From the NCBI GenBank assembly GCA_025210455.1, contig JAOARQ010000013.1, forward strand, positions 248,001 to 312,000: a stretch of 64,000 nucleotides of DNA, written 5' to 3'. This DNA comes from Pelagimonas sp. (lineage in GTDB: Bacteria > Pseudomonadota > Alphaproteobacteria > Rhodobacterales > Rhodobacteraceae). The position numbers were made by a program, and so were the translations under genes. Below are positions 8,555 to 17,304 of the stretch, in pieces (position 1 is the stretch's first letter; each line of letters begins with the position of its first letter). The notes under the pieces are model-generated. The model saw nothing but the letters and a program-made list of their open reading frames with translations, did not search any database and had not been told where the DNA came from.

Positions 8555-9405
8555 CCGATGTGATGACAACCGGGGCCAAGGCCCCTTCGCGCCTGCGGCA
8601 GGTCTTGGCGAAACCCGGAATGATGCTGGGGGTGCTGATCATCGGTATTTCGACCCTGCTGGCGCTTTTTCCGGGGGTCTTTGCCCCCTATGATCCAAAC
8701 GCGATTGACTATCTGGCGGTGCGGCAGTCCCCTAGTTGGGCGCATCCCTTTGGCACTGACCTGCTTGGGCGCGATAGCCTGAGCCGGGTGATCTGGGCCT
8801 ATCGGGTGAATATGCAGATGGCGGTTTTCGCCACTGTTTTTGCTTTGGTGATCGGGGTGATTGTTGGTGCACTGGTGGGATACTACCGGGGGATCGCGGA
8901 TATCATCTTTGGTCGTGTGGTGGATGCCATTATCACCTTTCCTTTTCTGGTGCTTGTCATCGCGGTGGTTGCGGTGCTGGGGCCGGGGCTAATCAATATG
9001 TATATTGCGATCACGCTGGTGGGCTGGGTCTATTATGCGCGCCTGATGCGGGCCGAGATCATTGCGCAGATGGGCAATGATTATTCCGCAGCGGGTGTAG
9101 TGATGGGCTATTCTGACCGCCGGATCATCTTTCGCCATCTTCTGCCCAATGCGATCACACCTGTGGTGGTCTATTGGATGACAGACATGGCATTGGCGAT
9201 CCTGCTGGGATCATCGCTGGGCTATCTGGGGCTTGGTGCGCAGCCGCCGCAGGCGGAATGGGGCGTGCTGATTGCAGAAGGGCGCAGTTTTATCGCCACA
9301 GCATGGTGGCTTAGCCTGATGCCCGGCATTGCGATTGTGATCACCGGGCTTGGATTTTCGCTTTTGGGGGATGGCGTGGCAGATCTGCTGCGGCCAAGGG
9401 GATAA
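8551..9405 (+). CDS. Peptide ABC transporter permease, DppC-type
   Basis: Inner-membrane subunit, 284 aa, the usual length for DppC. It shows the HPFGTDLLGRDSLSRVIWAYRV motif region after TM1, a DIIFGRVVDAIITFPFLVL segment, and an EAA loop AAGVVMGYSDRRIIFRHLLP. It overlaps the previous permease gene by 4 bp and is followed after 2 bp by the ATPase gene, so the four transporter genes are co-translated. Confidence 0.92.
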   Translation: MTDVMTTGAKAPSRLRQVLAKPGMMLGVLIIGISTLLALFPGVFAPYDPNAIDYLAVRQSPSWAHPFGTDLLGRDSLSRVIWAYRVNMQMAVFATVFALVIGVIVGALVGYYRGIADIIFGRVVDAIITFPFLVLVIAVVAVLGPGLINMYIAITLVGWVYYARLMRAEIIAQMGNDYSAAGVVMGYSDRRIIFRHLLPNAITPVVVYWMTDMALAILLGSSLGYLGLGAQPPQAEWGVLIAEGRSFIATAWWLSLMPGIAIVITGLGFSLLGDGVADLLRPRG

Positions 9406-9407
9406 TC

Positions 9408-10394
9408 ATGAGTGACAAGATTTTAAAGGTCAAAGGTCTGAGCACCACCTTCTCACGCGGTGGTCAGCCCTTGCCCGCGCTGCGCGATGTCAGCTTTGAT
9501 GTCGGGCGGGGCGAAGTGCTGGGGCTGGTTGGCGAAAGCGGATCGGGCAAAAGTGTAACGCTGCGCTCGGTCATGGGGTTGTCGCGGCAGTATGGCGCTG
9601 TCGAAGGGCAGGTGCTGTGGCAGGGGCAGGATCTGGTGCCCATGTCTGATCGCGCGCTGCGGCAGGTCCGCGGGCGCGAGATTGCGATGATCTTTCAGGA
9701 ACCGATGACTTCGCTGAACCCGCTGCTGACGGTTGGGATGCAGTTGGAAGAAACGCTAAAGGCCCATACGGACCTGCCGCGCAAAGCCCGCCGGGACCGG
9801 GCGATTGAAATGCTGGATCTGGTTGGGATTCCCTCGGCTGCCAGTCGTCTCAAGGATTATCCCCACCAGTTTTCCGGCGGTATGCGCCAGCGGGTGATGA
9901 TCGCCATTGCTCTTTGTGCCAATCCAAAGCTGTTGCTGGCGGACGAACCAACCACAGCATTGGATGTGACCATTCAGGCGCAAATTCTGGATCTGATCCT
10001 GCAGCTTGCGCAAGAATTCGATATGGGCGTGGTGCTGGTCACACATGATTTGGGCGTCGTGGCGCAGACCTGTGACAGCCTGGCGGTGATGTATGCCGGG
10101 CGCATCGTTGAACAGGGCAGGGTGCGCGATGTGCTGCGTGATCCCTATCACCCCTATACCGTGGGTCTGATGCGATCGGTGCCCGAGAATATCCCGCCGC
10201 GTACCCAGCTGTTTTCAGTACCCGGAGTGCCGCCCAGTCTGGATCAGTTGCCCGCTGGTTGCGCCTTTGCTCCGCGTTGCGGGGTGGCCTCTGATCAATG
10301 CCAGATCAGCCGACCCGAGCTGCAGGCCCTGGCCGGGTCACGTTTCGCCGCCTGCTTTAGCCCAATGACAACGCATCAGGGGGATGCCGCATGA
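9408..10394 (+). CDS. Peptide ABC transporter ATP-binding protein, DppD-type
   Basis: Cytoplasmic ATPase, 328 aa. Walker A GESGSGKS at about 43-50, Q-loop in [12 protein letters not shown], signature FSGGMRQR near 155, Walker B LLLADEP near 175-181. The C-terminal oligopeptide domain has GCAFAPRC near residue 287, the cysteine motif typical of DppD/OppD. It overlaps the following ATPase gene by 4 bp. Confidence 0.94.
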   Translation: MSDKILKVKGLSTTFSRGGQPLPALRDVSFDVGRGEVLGLVGESGSGKSVTLRSVMGLSRQYGAVEGQVLWQGQDLVPMSDRALRQVRGREIAMIFQEPMTSLNPLLTVGMQLEETLKAHTDLPRKARRDRAIEMLDLVGIPSAASRLKDYPHQFSGGMRQRVMIAIALCANPKLLLADEPTTALDVTIQAQILDLILQLAQEFDMGVVLVTHDLGVVAQTCDSLAVMYAGRIVEQGRVRDVLRDPYHPYTVGLMRSVPENIPPRTQLFSVPGVPPSLDQLPAGCAFAPRCGVASDQCQISRPELQALAGSRFAACFSPMTTHQGDAA

Positions 10395-11389
10395 GCGAGA
10401 CAGTGCTGGAAGTGTGTGATCTGCATCTTGAATTTGCTCTGGGGCGGACGCTGGTCGATATGATTCAGGGCAAGCCGGGGCGGGTTGTAAATGCGCTTAA
10501 TGGGGTCAGTCTGGATCTGAAAAAAGGTGAGACCCTTGGCGTGGTTGGTGAATCCGGCTGCGGAAAATCCACGCTCGCGCGGTGTATCGTGCGGCTTTAC
10601 GATCCGACAGCTGGGGAAATTCATTTCGACGGCTCTGAAATCTTTGCCCCTGATCAGCGCCATGATCGCAGCTATAACCGCCGCGTGCAGATGATGTTTC
10701 AGGATCCCTATTCATCGCTGAACCCGCGCATGACCACCGGGCAAATCCTGGCCGAGGCCCTGCGCGTGCACGAGATGCGCCCGGACAATCAGATTGACGC
10801 CCGCGTGGCGGAACTGCTGGAACTGGTGCGTCTGCCACAGGATGCTGCGGGGAAACTGCCGCATGAGTTTTCCGGTGGTCAGCGACAGCGTATCGCCATT
10901 GCGCGCGCCCTTGCGGTTGAGCCTGAGATCCTCATCGCAGATGAACTGGTGTCTGCTTTGGATGTGTCAGTGCAGGCGCAGGTGGTGAATCTGCTGCTTG
11001 AATTGCAAGACCGGCTGGATCTGACCATTCTGTTTGTGGCCCATGATCTGCGGCTGGTGCGTCATGTGTCGAACCGCGTTGCTGTGATCTATCTCGGGCG
11101 TATCGTGGAAATCGGGGATAGCGAAACCCTGTTTTCTGCCCCGTCGCATCCCTATTCCCGGGCGCTGCTTTCTGCGGCCCCCTCTTTGGACCCGGATGAT
11201 CGCGGGGCTGCCATTCGCCTTGAGGGCGAATTGCCCTCACCATTGAATATTCCGTCAGGTTGCCCGTTTCATGTGCGCTGTCGCCATGTCACAAGCCGCT
11301 GCCGATCAGAACGACCAGAGTTGCGCCCGATTGCCGGGCGTGGTGAAACTGCCTGCCATCATGCTGAGGACATTGAATACCATGTATGA
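10391..11389 (+). CDS. Peptide ABC transporter ATP-binding protein, DppF-type
   Basis: Second ATPase of this importer, 332 aa. Walker A GESGCGKS at about 53-60, signature FSGGQRQR near 160, and Walker B LIADEL near 181-186. The residue after the catalytic glutamate is leucine, where DppF/OppF proteins nearly always have proline; the D and E themselves are intact. The C-terminal GCPFHVRCRHVTSRC motif is present. The 3' end overlaps the aminopeptidase gene by 8 bp. Confidence 0.93.
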   Translation: MSETVLEVCDLHLEFALGRTLVDMIQGKPGRVVNALNGVSLDLKKGETLGVVGESGCGKSTLARCIVRLYDPTAGEIHFDGSEIFAPDQRHDRSYNRRVQMMFQDPYSSLNPRMTTGQILAEALRVHEMRPDNQIDARVAELLELVRLPQDAAGKLPHEFSGGQRQRIAIARALAVEPEILIADELVSALDVSVQAQVVNLLLELQDRLDLTILFVAHDLRLVRHVSNRVAVIYLGRIVEIGDSETLFSAPSHPYSRALLSAAPSLDPDDRGAAIRLEGELPSPLNIPSGCPFHVRCRHVTSRCRSERPELRPIAGRGETACHHAEDIEYHV

Positions 11390-13190
11390 CACTCAAGAGC
11401 CTGCAAAAGGCCCCGTCATTGCCGACCTGCGTACGCAGATGAAAGCGCAGGGCCTGAACGCGCTGATTGTGCCGCGCTTTGATGCGCATCAGGCAGAATA
11501 TGTTGCCCCGCATGATGAACGGCTGGGCTATGTAACCGGCTTTACCGGATCAGCGGGTATGGCGATTATCAGCGCGGATGAAGCTGCGCTGTTTGTGGAT
11601 GGCCGCTATACGGTTCAGGCAGCGGGCCAATGCCCCGAGCCGCTTTTTACACATTATCACCTGTTTGAAACCCCGCCTGAAAGCTGGCTGTCACGGGTGC
11701 CGCAGGCAGGGTGGCGCATAGGCTTTGACGCCATGCATCTGCCGCCATCGTGGTATGATCGCTTTGCCCGCGCCTGTCATGCTTCTGGGGCCGAGATGGT
11801 CGCAACAGAGGGCAATCTGGTGGATCAGATCTGGGCAGATCAACCTGCCCCACCCAAGGCGACCATTCAACCGATGCCATTGCAGTTTGCGGGCGTCAGC
11901 GCCGTGGATAAACTGGCAGATCTTTGTGCACGTTTGGCGCAGGAAGATGCTGATTTCTTTGTTGATACCCAGCCGGACAATATCGCCTGGGTGCTGAATG
12001 TGCGCGGGGCAGATGTGGCTTTCAACCCAATTCCCCAGTCATTCCTGATGGTGTCGCGTGCAGGCAAAGTCACATGGTTTGTTGATCCAGATAAGCTGAC
12101 CGCTGATTTGACATCCCATTTGCCTGAAAGTGTTGAGCTGCGCGCGCCGGGTGATCTGTTGCCGACTGTCCGCACACAGGTTACCGCAGGCCAGCGTATC
12201 TGGCTGGATCCGGATTTCAGCGCTGTGGCCGTACGGCTTGCTGTCGAAGCGCAGGGGGCGCAGACCTTGCTAAAAGGCAATCCGCTGACCCTGACCAAGG
12301 CGGTGAAAAACCGGTTTGAGCTGGAAGGTCTGCGAGACTGCCATCTGCGTGACGGCGTCGCCTGGACAGAGTTCTCAGCCTGGCTGGCACATAACGTGCC
12401 GCAACGTGCCGATGCCGGGCAACCAATCTCCGAGCGCGAGGCTGAAGACAAGATCCTTGAATTCCGTCAGGCTCAGCCCGGTTTTATCTATGAGAGCTTT
12501 AACTCGATTTCGGCAGCGGCAGGAAATGCGGCGATGTGTCATTACGCAACGCTGCCGGGGAATGATGTTCCCATTTTGCCAACCGGAACCTATCTGCTTG
12601 ATTCAGGTGGGCAATATGACACCGGAACGACTGACGCCACGCGCAGCTTTGCCTTTTCTGACAGCCGGCCCGAGGGGTATGACCGGGCCTATACGGCTGT
12701 GTTCAAAGCCTTTCATGCTTTGGTCACGTTGCGTTTCCCAAAAGGAACGCAGGGCCATCATATTGATGCGATCTGCCGTCGCCCGCTGTGGGATCTAGGG
12801 CTGGATTACGATCATGGTACGGGCCATGGCATTGGCCATCGCCTGTCGGTGCATGAGCATCCACAACGGATCGGCAAGCCACATAATCCGGTAAACTTGC
12901 GCCCGGGCATGATCCTGTCGATTGAGCCGGGGCATTATGTGGCTGAGCTTTACGGCATTCGGATCGAAAACCTGTTCGAAGTTGTCGAGGCCGATGATGG
13001 CTTTATGGAGTTCCGTAATCTGACATGGGCGCCGATTCAGACGGATATGCTGGATCGTGCTGCACTGACAGATCAGGAATGGGCGTGGCTAAGCCAGTAT
13101 CATGCGCAGGTGAAGCAACATCTGGGTGCGCATCTGTCAGATCAGGCATCGGATTGGCTGGATAAGGCCTGTCAGGTGTTTGACACCTGA
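11382..13190 (+). CDS. Xaa-Pro aminopeptidase (aminopeptidase P, M24B)
   Basis: Cytoplasmic metallopeptidase, 602 aa, removing an N-terminal residue that precedes proline. Two creatinase N-terminal-like domains come first (IVPRFDAHQAEYV, RLGYVTGFTGSAG). The pita-bread domain follows, with metal ligands in DSGGQYDTGTTDATR (two Asp), GHGIGHRLSVHEHP (His), ILSIEPGHY (Glu) and YGIRIENLFEV (Glu). Length fits the long XPNPEP1-like form. The start at 11382 overlaps the DppF-type gene by 8 bp and has GAGGA upstream. Being the last gene of the importer operon, it probably degrades imported proline-containing peptides. Confidence 0.93.
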   Translation: MYDTQEPAKGPVIADLRTQMKAQGLNALIVPRFDAHQAEYVAPHDERLGYVTGFTGSAGMAIISADEAALFVDGRYTVQAAGQCPEPLFTHYHLFETPPESWLSRVPQAGWRIGFDAMHLPPSWYDRFARACHASGAEMVATEGNLVDQIWADQPAPPKATIQPMPLQFAGVSAVDKLADLCARLAQEDADFFVDTQPDNIAWVLNVRGADVAFNPIPQSFLMVSRAGKVTWFVDPDKLTADLTSHLPESVELRAPGDLLPTVRTQVTAGQRIWLDPDFSAVAVRLAVEAQGAQTLLKGNPLTLTKAVKNRFELEGLRDCHLRDGVAWTEFSAWLAHNVPQRADAGQPISEREAEDKILEFRQAQPGFIYESFNSISAAAGNAAMCHYATLPGNDVPILPTGTYLLDSGGQYDTGTTDATRSFAFSDSRPEGYDRAYTAVFKAFHALVTLRFPKGTQGHHIDAICRRPLWDLGLDYDHGTGHGIGHRLSVHEHPQRIGKPHNPVNLRPGMILSIEPGHYVAELYGIRIENLFEVVEADDGFMEFRNLTWAPIQTDMLDRAALTDQEWAWLSQYHAQVKQHLGAHLSDQASDWLDKACQVFDT

Positions 13191-13256
13191 CCGCATACCC
13201 CCTTGTTCCTCTGGTCCGGTCGCGTCAAAACTGGGCCAGAACACAAGGAGCAGAAC

Positions 13257-14246
13257 ATGCGGTTTTTGGTGATGATTGTCGGGCTTTGGGCCTGTCTGGC
13301 GGGGGCAGTTCAGGCGCAATGTGCGGGGCGTGATCTGCGGCCCGCCTTGTCAGCACCGCAAAAACAGATGGTGCAGGCGCATCTTGCGGCGACGCCCTAT
13401 GCCAAAGGCAACCATTGGAAAGCGGTGCGCGGGTCACAGGTGCTGCATCTGATCGGTACGATACATCTTGCAGATGATCGGTTGGCCCCTTCGGTTGCCC
13501 GGCTCAAACCCCTGATCGAGGGGGCGGACCGGCTTTTGTTGGAAATGACCGATGCAGAAGAGGCGCAGCTGATGGCCTCGATGGGGACAAACCCTGAATT
13601 TCTGGTGCTGCAGGATACCACTCTGGTTGAACTTCTGGGGGATGATTGGCCGCAACTGGCGCAGGCCCTGTCAGATCGCGGAATTCCTCCTGCGATGGGA
13701 TCAAAGATGCAGCCTTGGTATCTGTCGATGCTGTTATCGCTGCCCTCTTGCATGAAGTCGCTGCTGGTGGATGACAATGGGCTGGATACCCAGCTGGAAC
13801 GGATCGCGGATCAGGCTGGGGTGCCAACGCAGGCGCTTGAACCCTTTGACACTGGGTTTCGTGCCTTTGCGGATGTGCCGATGGATCTGCAAATGGTGAT
13901 GATCCGTTCGGCGCTGGGCGATGATCAGGTGCAGGAGGATCTGTTTGAAACCATGGTGAACGCCTATTTCGAAGAGGCCCATGTGGAAAGCGTCTTTGTC
14001 ATGCAGATGCTGACACCTGAAATGACATCGCTGTCGCAGCAAGAAGCCGACCGCATTGATGCGGTGACTCAGACGGCGCTGTTGGATGACCGCAACCGCG
14101 CCTGGATCCCTGTGATCGAAGCGGTGATGGCGCAGGCCAAAGGGCCGGTTGTTGCCGCCTTTGGCGCTGGGCACTTGGGCGGCGAGGCAGGTGTGCTGAA
14201 CTTGCTGAAAGCGCAGGGCTTTACCCTGACGCGATCTGAGTTCTGA
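13257..14246 (+). CDS. TraB/GumN family secreted protein
   Basis: A 329-aa exported protein with signal peptide MRFLVMIVGLWACLAGAVQA. The TraB/GumN fold is supported by LIGTIHLADD near residue 65 and by GAGHLGGEAGVLNLLKAQGF near the C terminus, the two conserved histidine motifs of this Tiki-related superfamily. Tiki/TraB members include metal-dependent proteases, but the bacterial GumN-like function is not established. AAGGAG lies 8 bases before ATG 13257. It stands alone between the peptide operon and gcrA and ends at a bidirectional terminator. Confidence 0.85.
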   Translation: MRFLVMIVGLWACLAGAVQAQCAGRDLRPALSAPQKQMVQAHLAATPYAKGNHWKAVRGSQVLHLIGTIHLADDRLAPSVARLKPLIEGADRLLLEMTDAEEAQLMASMGTNPEFLVLQDTTLVELLGDDWPQLAQALSDRGIPPAMGSKMQPWYLSMLLSLPSCMKSLLVDDNGLDTQLERIADQAGVPTQALEPFDTGFRAFADVPMDLQMVMIRSALGDDQVQEDLFETMVNAYFEEAHVESVFVMQMLTPEMTSLSQQEADRIDAVTQTALLDDRNRAWIPVIEAVMAQAKGPVVAAFGAGHLGGEAGVLNLLKAQGFTLTRSEF

Positions 14247-14250
14247 AATG

Positions 14251-14281
14251 AAAAGGGCGGCCCGCAAGCCGCCCCCTGTTT
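14251..14281. terminator. Bidirectional intrinsic terminator
   Basis: GGGCGGC (14255-14261) pairs with GCCGCCC (14268-14274) across a CCGCAA loop. On the plus strand CCTGTTT follows; on the minus strand AAAA at 14251-14254 gives a UUUU tract. It sits between the convergent TraB/GumN and gcrA genes and can serve both. Confidence 0.8.
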
Positions 14282-14295
14282 ATCTTTGCAGCTGC

Positions 14296-14904
14296 TTAGC
14301 GACGACGGTCGCGGCGCGAGCTCATGGGTTGGAAAGCCACGCCCACATGGGCCTCGCAATAGGGTTTGCCCTGCTGGACAGGCAGACCGCAGAACCAGAA
14401 ATCATCTGTCGCAGGATCACCAACAGGCCATTTGCAGGTGCGTTCGGTCAGATCCATCAGGGTCAGCTTTTTGGCTTTCTTTTCCACTTCCGACACGCGG
14501 GCCAGCGCCTCTGGGCTGATCTCATTGGCCGAAGGCTGTGGTGGCAGGGGCTGACCTGCCGGAATGATCTGTTTGCGCGCCGGTGTGGGGGCCACGGTTG
14601 CAGGGACCGATTCGGCCGCTGCGGGGGCTGGTGCAGGTTTGGGGGCCGGCTCTGGCGCGGGCTTGGGCGTGGGGGCCGGTTTTGGCGCTGCGGCCTTGGC
14701 GGCCTTGGGCTTTGGTTCGGCCTTGGCTTTGTCAGCGCTTGCGGCACCTGCCGAAGCAGCGCGATTTGAAAGACCCAGACGGTGCACCTTGCCGATCACC
14801 GCGTTGCGCGTCACACCGCCCAGTTCTTTTGCGATCTGGCTGGCCGACTGACCTTCCCCCCACATTTTCTTGAGCAATTCGACGCGTTCATCGGTCCAGG
14901 ACAT
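14296..14904 (-). CDS. gcrA: Cell-cycle transcriptional regulator GcrA
   Basis: Sigma70-interacting transcription factor that in Caulobacter acts at GANTC-methylated promoters together with CcrM. The N terminus MSWTDERVELLKKMWGEG and SASQIAKELGGVTRNAVIGK form the helix-turn-helix of about 45 residues. A long Ala/Pro/Lys linker (roughly residues 55-130) leads to the C-terminal sigma-binding part with LTERTCKWPVGDP, FCGLPVQQGKPYCEAH. Start 14904 has GGAG five bases upstream. Length 202 aa is in the usual Rhodobacterales range. Monocistronic. Confidence 0.95.
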   Translation of the reverse strand: MSWTDERVELLKKMWGEGQSASQIAKELGGVTRNAVIGKVHRLGLSNRAASAGAASADKAKAEPKPKAAKAAAPKPAPTPKPAPEPAPKPAPAPAAAESVPATVAPTPARKQIIPAGQPLPPQPSANEISPEALARVSEVEKKAKKLTLMDLTERTCKWPVGDPATDDFWFCGLPVQQGKPYCEAHVGVAFQPMSSRRDRRR

Positions 14905-15018
14905 GGCAACTCCACGGAAAAAAGCGGCCACAGTGCGGGCCGCGCGTTCAATTCTGTCTTGGCCCTATTCTAATCATCGCAGAACAAGTTACAAGGCACC
15001 GCAAGGATCGGAGGCCCC

Positions 15019-15828
15019 ATGTCGCATTCACCCAGCTATGAACAAGGAACCCGCCGCTTTGGCCGTATCAACTGGCTGGGGCTTTGGACGCTCGCCAAAC
15101 GCGAGATATTGCGGTTTCTCAATGTCTGGACGCAAACCCTGCTGGCACCACTGGTGACCGGCGGATTGTTCATGGTGATATTCTCAATTGCGATTGGTCC
15201 GCGCCGCGGCGATGTGATGGGTGTTGATTTCACCACATTCATTGCGCCGGGCATTATGATGATGACGGTGATTCAGAATGCTTTCGCCAATACATCCAGC
15301 TCTCTTGTGATTTCAAAGGTGCAGGGCAACATCGTCGATACCCTGATGCCGCCGCTGTCCGCCGGAGAGATTCTGGCCGGTTATCTTGCCGGGGGTATTG
15401 CACGCGGGGTGATTGTGGCGATTGCCATCGGGCTGGCCTTTTGGCTGACGCTGGGCATCTTTCCGGCGCATCCAATGGCGATGCTGGGCTTTGTTATTCT
15501 TGGCGGGGCGTTTCTGTCTGCGCTGGGGATTGTTGCGGGGATCTATGCCAACAAGTTCGATCAGATGGCGGCGATCACCAACTTTATCGTGACACCTTTG
15601 GCCTTTCTGTCGGGCACCTTTTATTCCGTCGAGGCCCTACCGCCTGTACTGTATCAGATCACCCATCTGAACCCGGTGTTCTATCTGATAGATGGTGCAC
15701 GCTGGGGGATGATTGGCGTGTCTGACAGTGCGCCGCTTTTGGGCTTTTCCATTGCTCTGGGCGCGACTGCGTTGATCTGCCTGCTGGCCTGGTCGTTCCT
15801 GCGCCGTGGGTATCGGCTCAAGCCATAA
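15019..15828 (+). CDS. ABC-2 type transporter permease, no ATPase gene adjacent
   Basis: A 269-aa inner-membrane protein with about six transmembrane segments, of the ABC-2 membrane family (YadH/NodJ-like): LAKREILRFLNVWTQTLLAPLV at the N terminus and TPLAFLSGTFYSVEALPPVL followed by HLNPVFYLIDGARWG in the second half, which are the conserved family motifs. Such permeases normally pair with a nucleotide-binding subunit. None lies next to it, so the ATPase must be elsewhere. Its 3' end overlaps the convergent TSUP gene by 11 bp. Confidence 0.88.
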   Translation: MSHSPSYEQGTRRFGRINWLGLWTLAKREILRFLNVWTQTLLAPLVTGGLFMVIFSIAIGPRRGDVMGVDFTTFIAPGIMMMTVIQNAFANTSSSLVISKVQGNIVDTLMPPLSAGEILAGYLAGGIARGVIVAIAIGLAFWLTLGIFPAHPMAMLGFVILGGAFLSALGIVAGIYANKFDQMAAITNFIVTPLAFLSGTFYSVEALPPVLYQITHLNPVFYLIDGARWGMIGVSDSAPLLGFSIALGATALICLLAWSFLRRGYRLKP

Positions 15829-16567
15829 GCGAGTGCACACCAACCCAGATCAGGCGCAGCGACAAGATCAGCAGCGCCAGATCCAGCCCGCGTCGAAAGG
15901 CCTTATCTGAAATGCGCAGCAGCAGCTGTTTGCCAATGGCAGTGCCAGCAGCCCCCAATAGGATCATCAGCACGATAAAGGGCAACCAGGGCGCAAAGGC
16001 AAAACCCAGCAGCCCAAAGGCCAGCGTCTTTAGCAGATGTTGCAGGGTCATCATTGCTGCGTGGGTGGCCACATGCGCCTGACGGGGCTGGTTCAGCGCT
16101 TTGGAAAAGGTGGCCACAAAGGGCCCGGTGGCGCCAAAGAACATGGTCAGAAAACTGGAAAAGGCACCGGTTAGCCAGGGCCAGCGCGCCAGCCACGCCG
16201 GGGGCCGCATCCAGATTGACCAGATCACAAAAGCCCCCACGCCAATCTGTACCCAGGCCGAAGGCAATGTGACCACCAACTGGCCTCCCAGCAGCACCCC
16301 AGCAACTGACCCAACCGCAAAGCTGATCAGTGGCGGCCATGTGACATGGCGCAAAAGCACCAGGCAGCGCACAAGGTTTGCCCCAAGCTGAATGACACCA
16401 TGTATCGGGATCAGGGCAGCCGGAGGAAAAATCGACGCCATGACCGCCAGCAGTAGCACGCCACCGCCAATCCCAAGGGAAACGGTGATGAAAGAGGCGA
16501 CAAAACTGAGCCCCAGCAGTAGCGCACCGTTAAAAGGGGAAAGGCCGTTAAAGATCAGATCAAACAT
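15818..16567 (-). CDS. TSUP family transporter (TauE/SafE-like membrane protein)
   Basis: A 249-aa membrane protein of the sulfite/organosulfonate exporter family. Start 16567 (MFDLIFNGLSPFNGALL) is preceded by GGAG. The family glycine-rich half-repeats are visible: SLGIGGGVLLLAVMASIFPP with PIHGVIQLGANLVR early on, and FLTMFFGATGPFVATF with THAAMMTLQHLLK in the second half. The substrate is not readable; family members move sulfite, sulfoacetate or other C2 sulfonates. It is single and convergent with the ABC-2 gene. Confidence 0.88.
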   Translation of the reverse strand: MFDLIFNGLSPFNGALLLGLSFVASFITVSLGIGGGVLLLAVMASIFPPAALIPIHGVIQLGANLVRCLVLLRHVTWPPLISFAVGSVAGVLLGGQLVVTLPSAWVQIGVGAFVIWSIWMRPPAWLARWPWLTGAFSSFLTMFFGATGPFVATFSKALNQPRQAHVATHAAMMTLQHLLKTLAFGLLGFAFAPWLPFIVLMILLGAAGTAIGKQLLLRISDKAFRRGLDLALLILSLRLIWVGVHSLMA

Positions 16568-16616
16568 CGGGGGCTCCAGAAATCTCTGGGTTTGTATACA
16601 AGGGTATGCTGAAAAT

Positions 16617-17141
16617 CTAGCGCCGATCCGGACTGCTGGTTTTGATTTGCACGGTTTCAATCCCAGGGTTCTGATCAAAGATGCCGGCGTTTGACCGATG
16701 GTCATAGGCCAGCGCATAGCGCCAGCCCTTGGGGCTTTCATAGCCCAGCTCAATGCCGGATCGAAACTCGAACATGCCGCCCAGATCAAAGCCGCCGTTG
16801 TCGAAATAAAGGCCCGGCATCAGGTGAAACTGCGCATAAAGCCCCGTCAGGCCAAACCGAATGGTATAGGTGCCACCATAGCCTGCCCAGATTTCCCCTT
16901 TTTCCCCAAAAGAAACCCCGGCTGCCTGTCCAAAGGGGCCATAGTTCACGCCGGGATCATAGCGCATATAGGTTTCGGTTGCGGGTTTGGCGTGGCGTTG
17001 CACCACTTCGCCCGCTGACACAGACAGGCGCGGCGGTTCTTTGGAGACAGCCCAGCAACCACCATCGGTGCCGCAATAATTGTTACCCATATCGGTGAAC
17101 CCGAAGATGAGCATCAAAACTGCCATTGTTCCGTCGGCCAT
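16617..17141 (-). CDS. Acyloxyacyl hydrolase / PagL-like lipid A 3-O-deacylase
   Basis: A 174-aa protein that reads as an outer-membrane beta-barrel: alternating strands such as ETYMRYDPGVNYGPFGQAAG and IWAGYGGTYTIRFG. The C-terminal motif YDHRSNAGIFDQNPGIETV matches the PagL active-site H-x-S-N pattern (His and Ser of the catalytic set). PagL removes the 3-O acyl chain from lipid A. GGAGG precedes ATG 17141. The N terminus MADGTMAVLMLIFG is hydrophobic but short for a signal peptide; ATG 17126 is an alternative start. Single gene. Confidence 0.75.
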   Translation of the reverse strand: MADGTMAVLMLIFGFTDMGNNYCGTDGGCWAVSKEPPRLSVSAGEVVQRHAKPATETYMRYDPGVNYGPFGQAAGVSFGEKGEIWAGYGGTYTIRFGLTGLYAQFHLMPGLYFDNGGFDLGGMFEFRSGIELGYESPKGWRYALAYDHRSNAGIFDQNPGIETVQIKTSSPDRR

Positions 17142-17304
17142 GGGCCCTCCGCCAGTTGCTGAGGATCTTTCTAAGCTCAAACCTTTGCCTCTGGTAGGGG
17201 GCAATTCCAGCTCGGTGGCGAAGTTTCGCGGGTAGCTTGTGCTGGGCATTGTCAGTTCAATCCGACGCGTTAGTCTGAGCGCAGGTCATGAGCAGGACAG
17301 TCAC

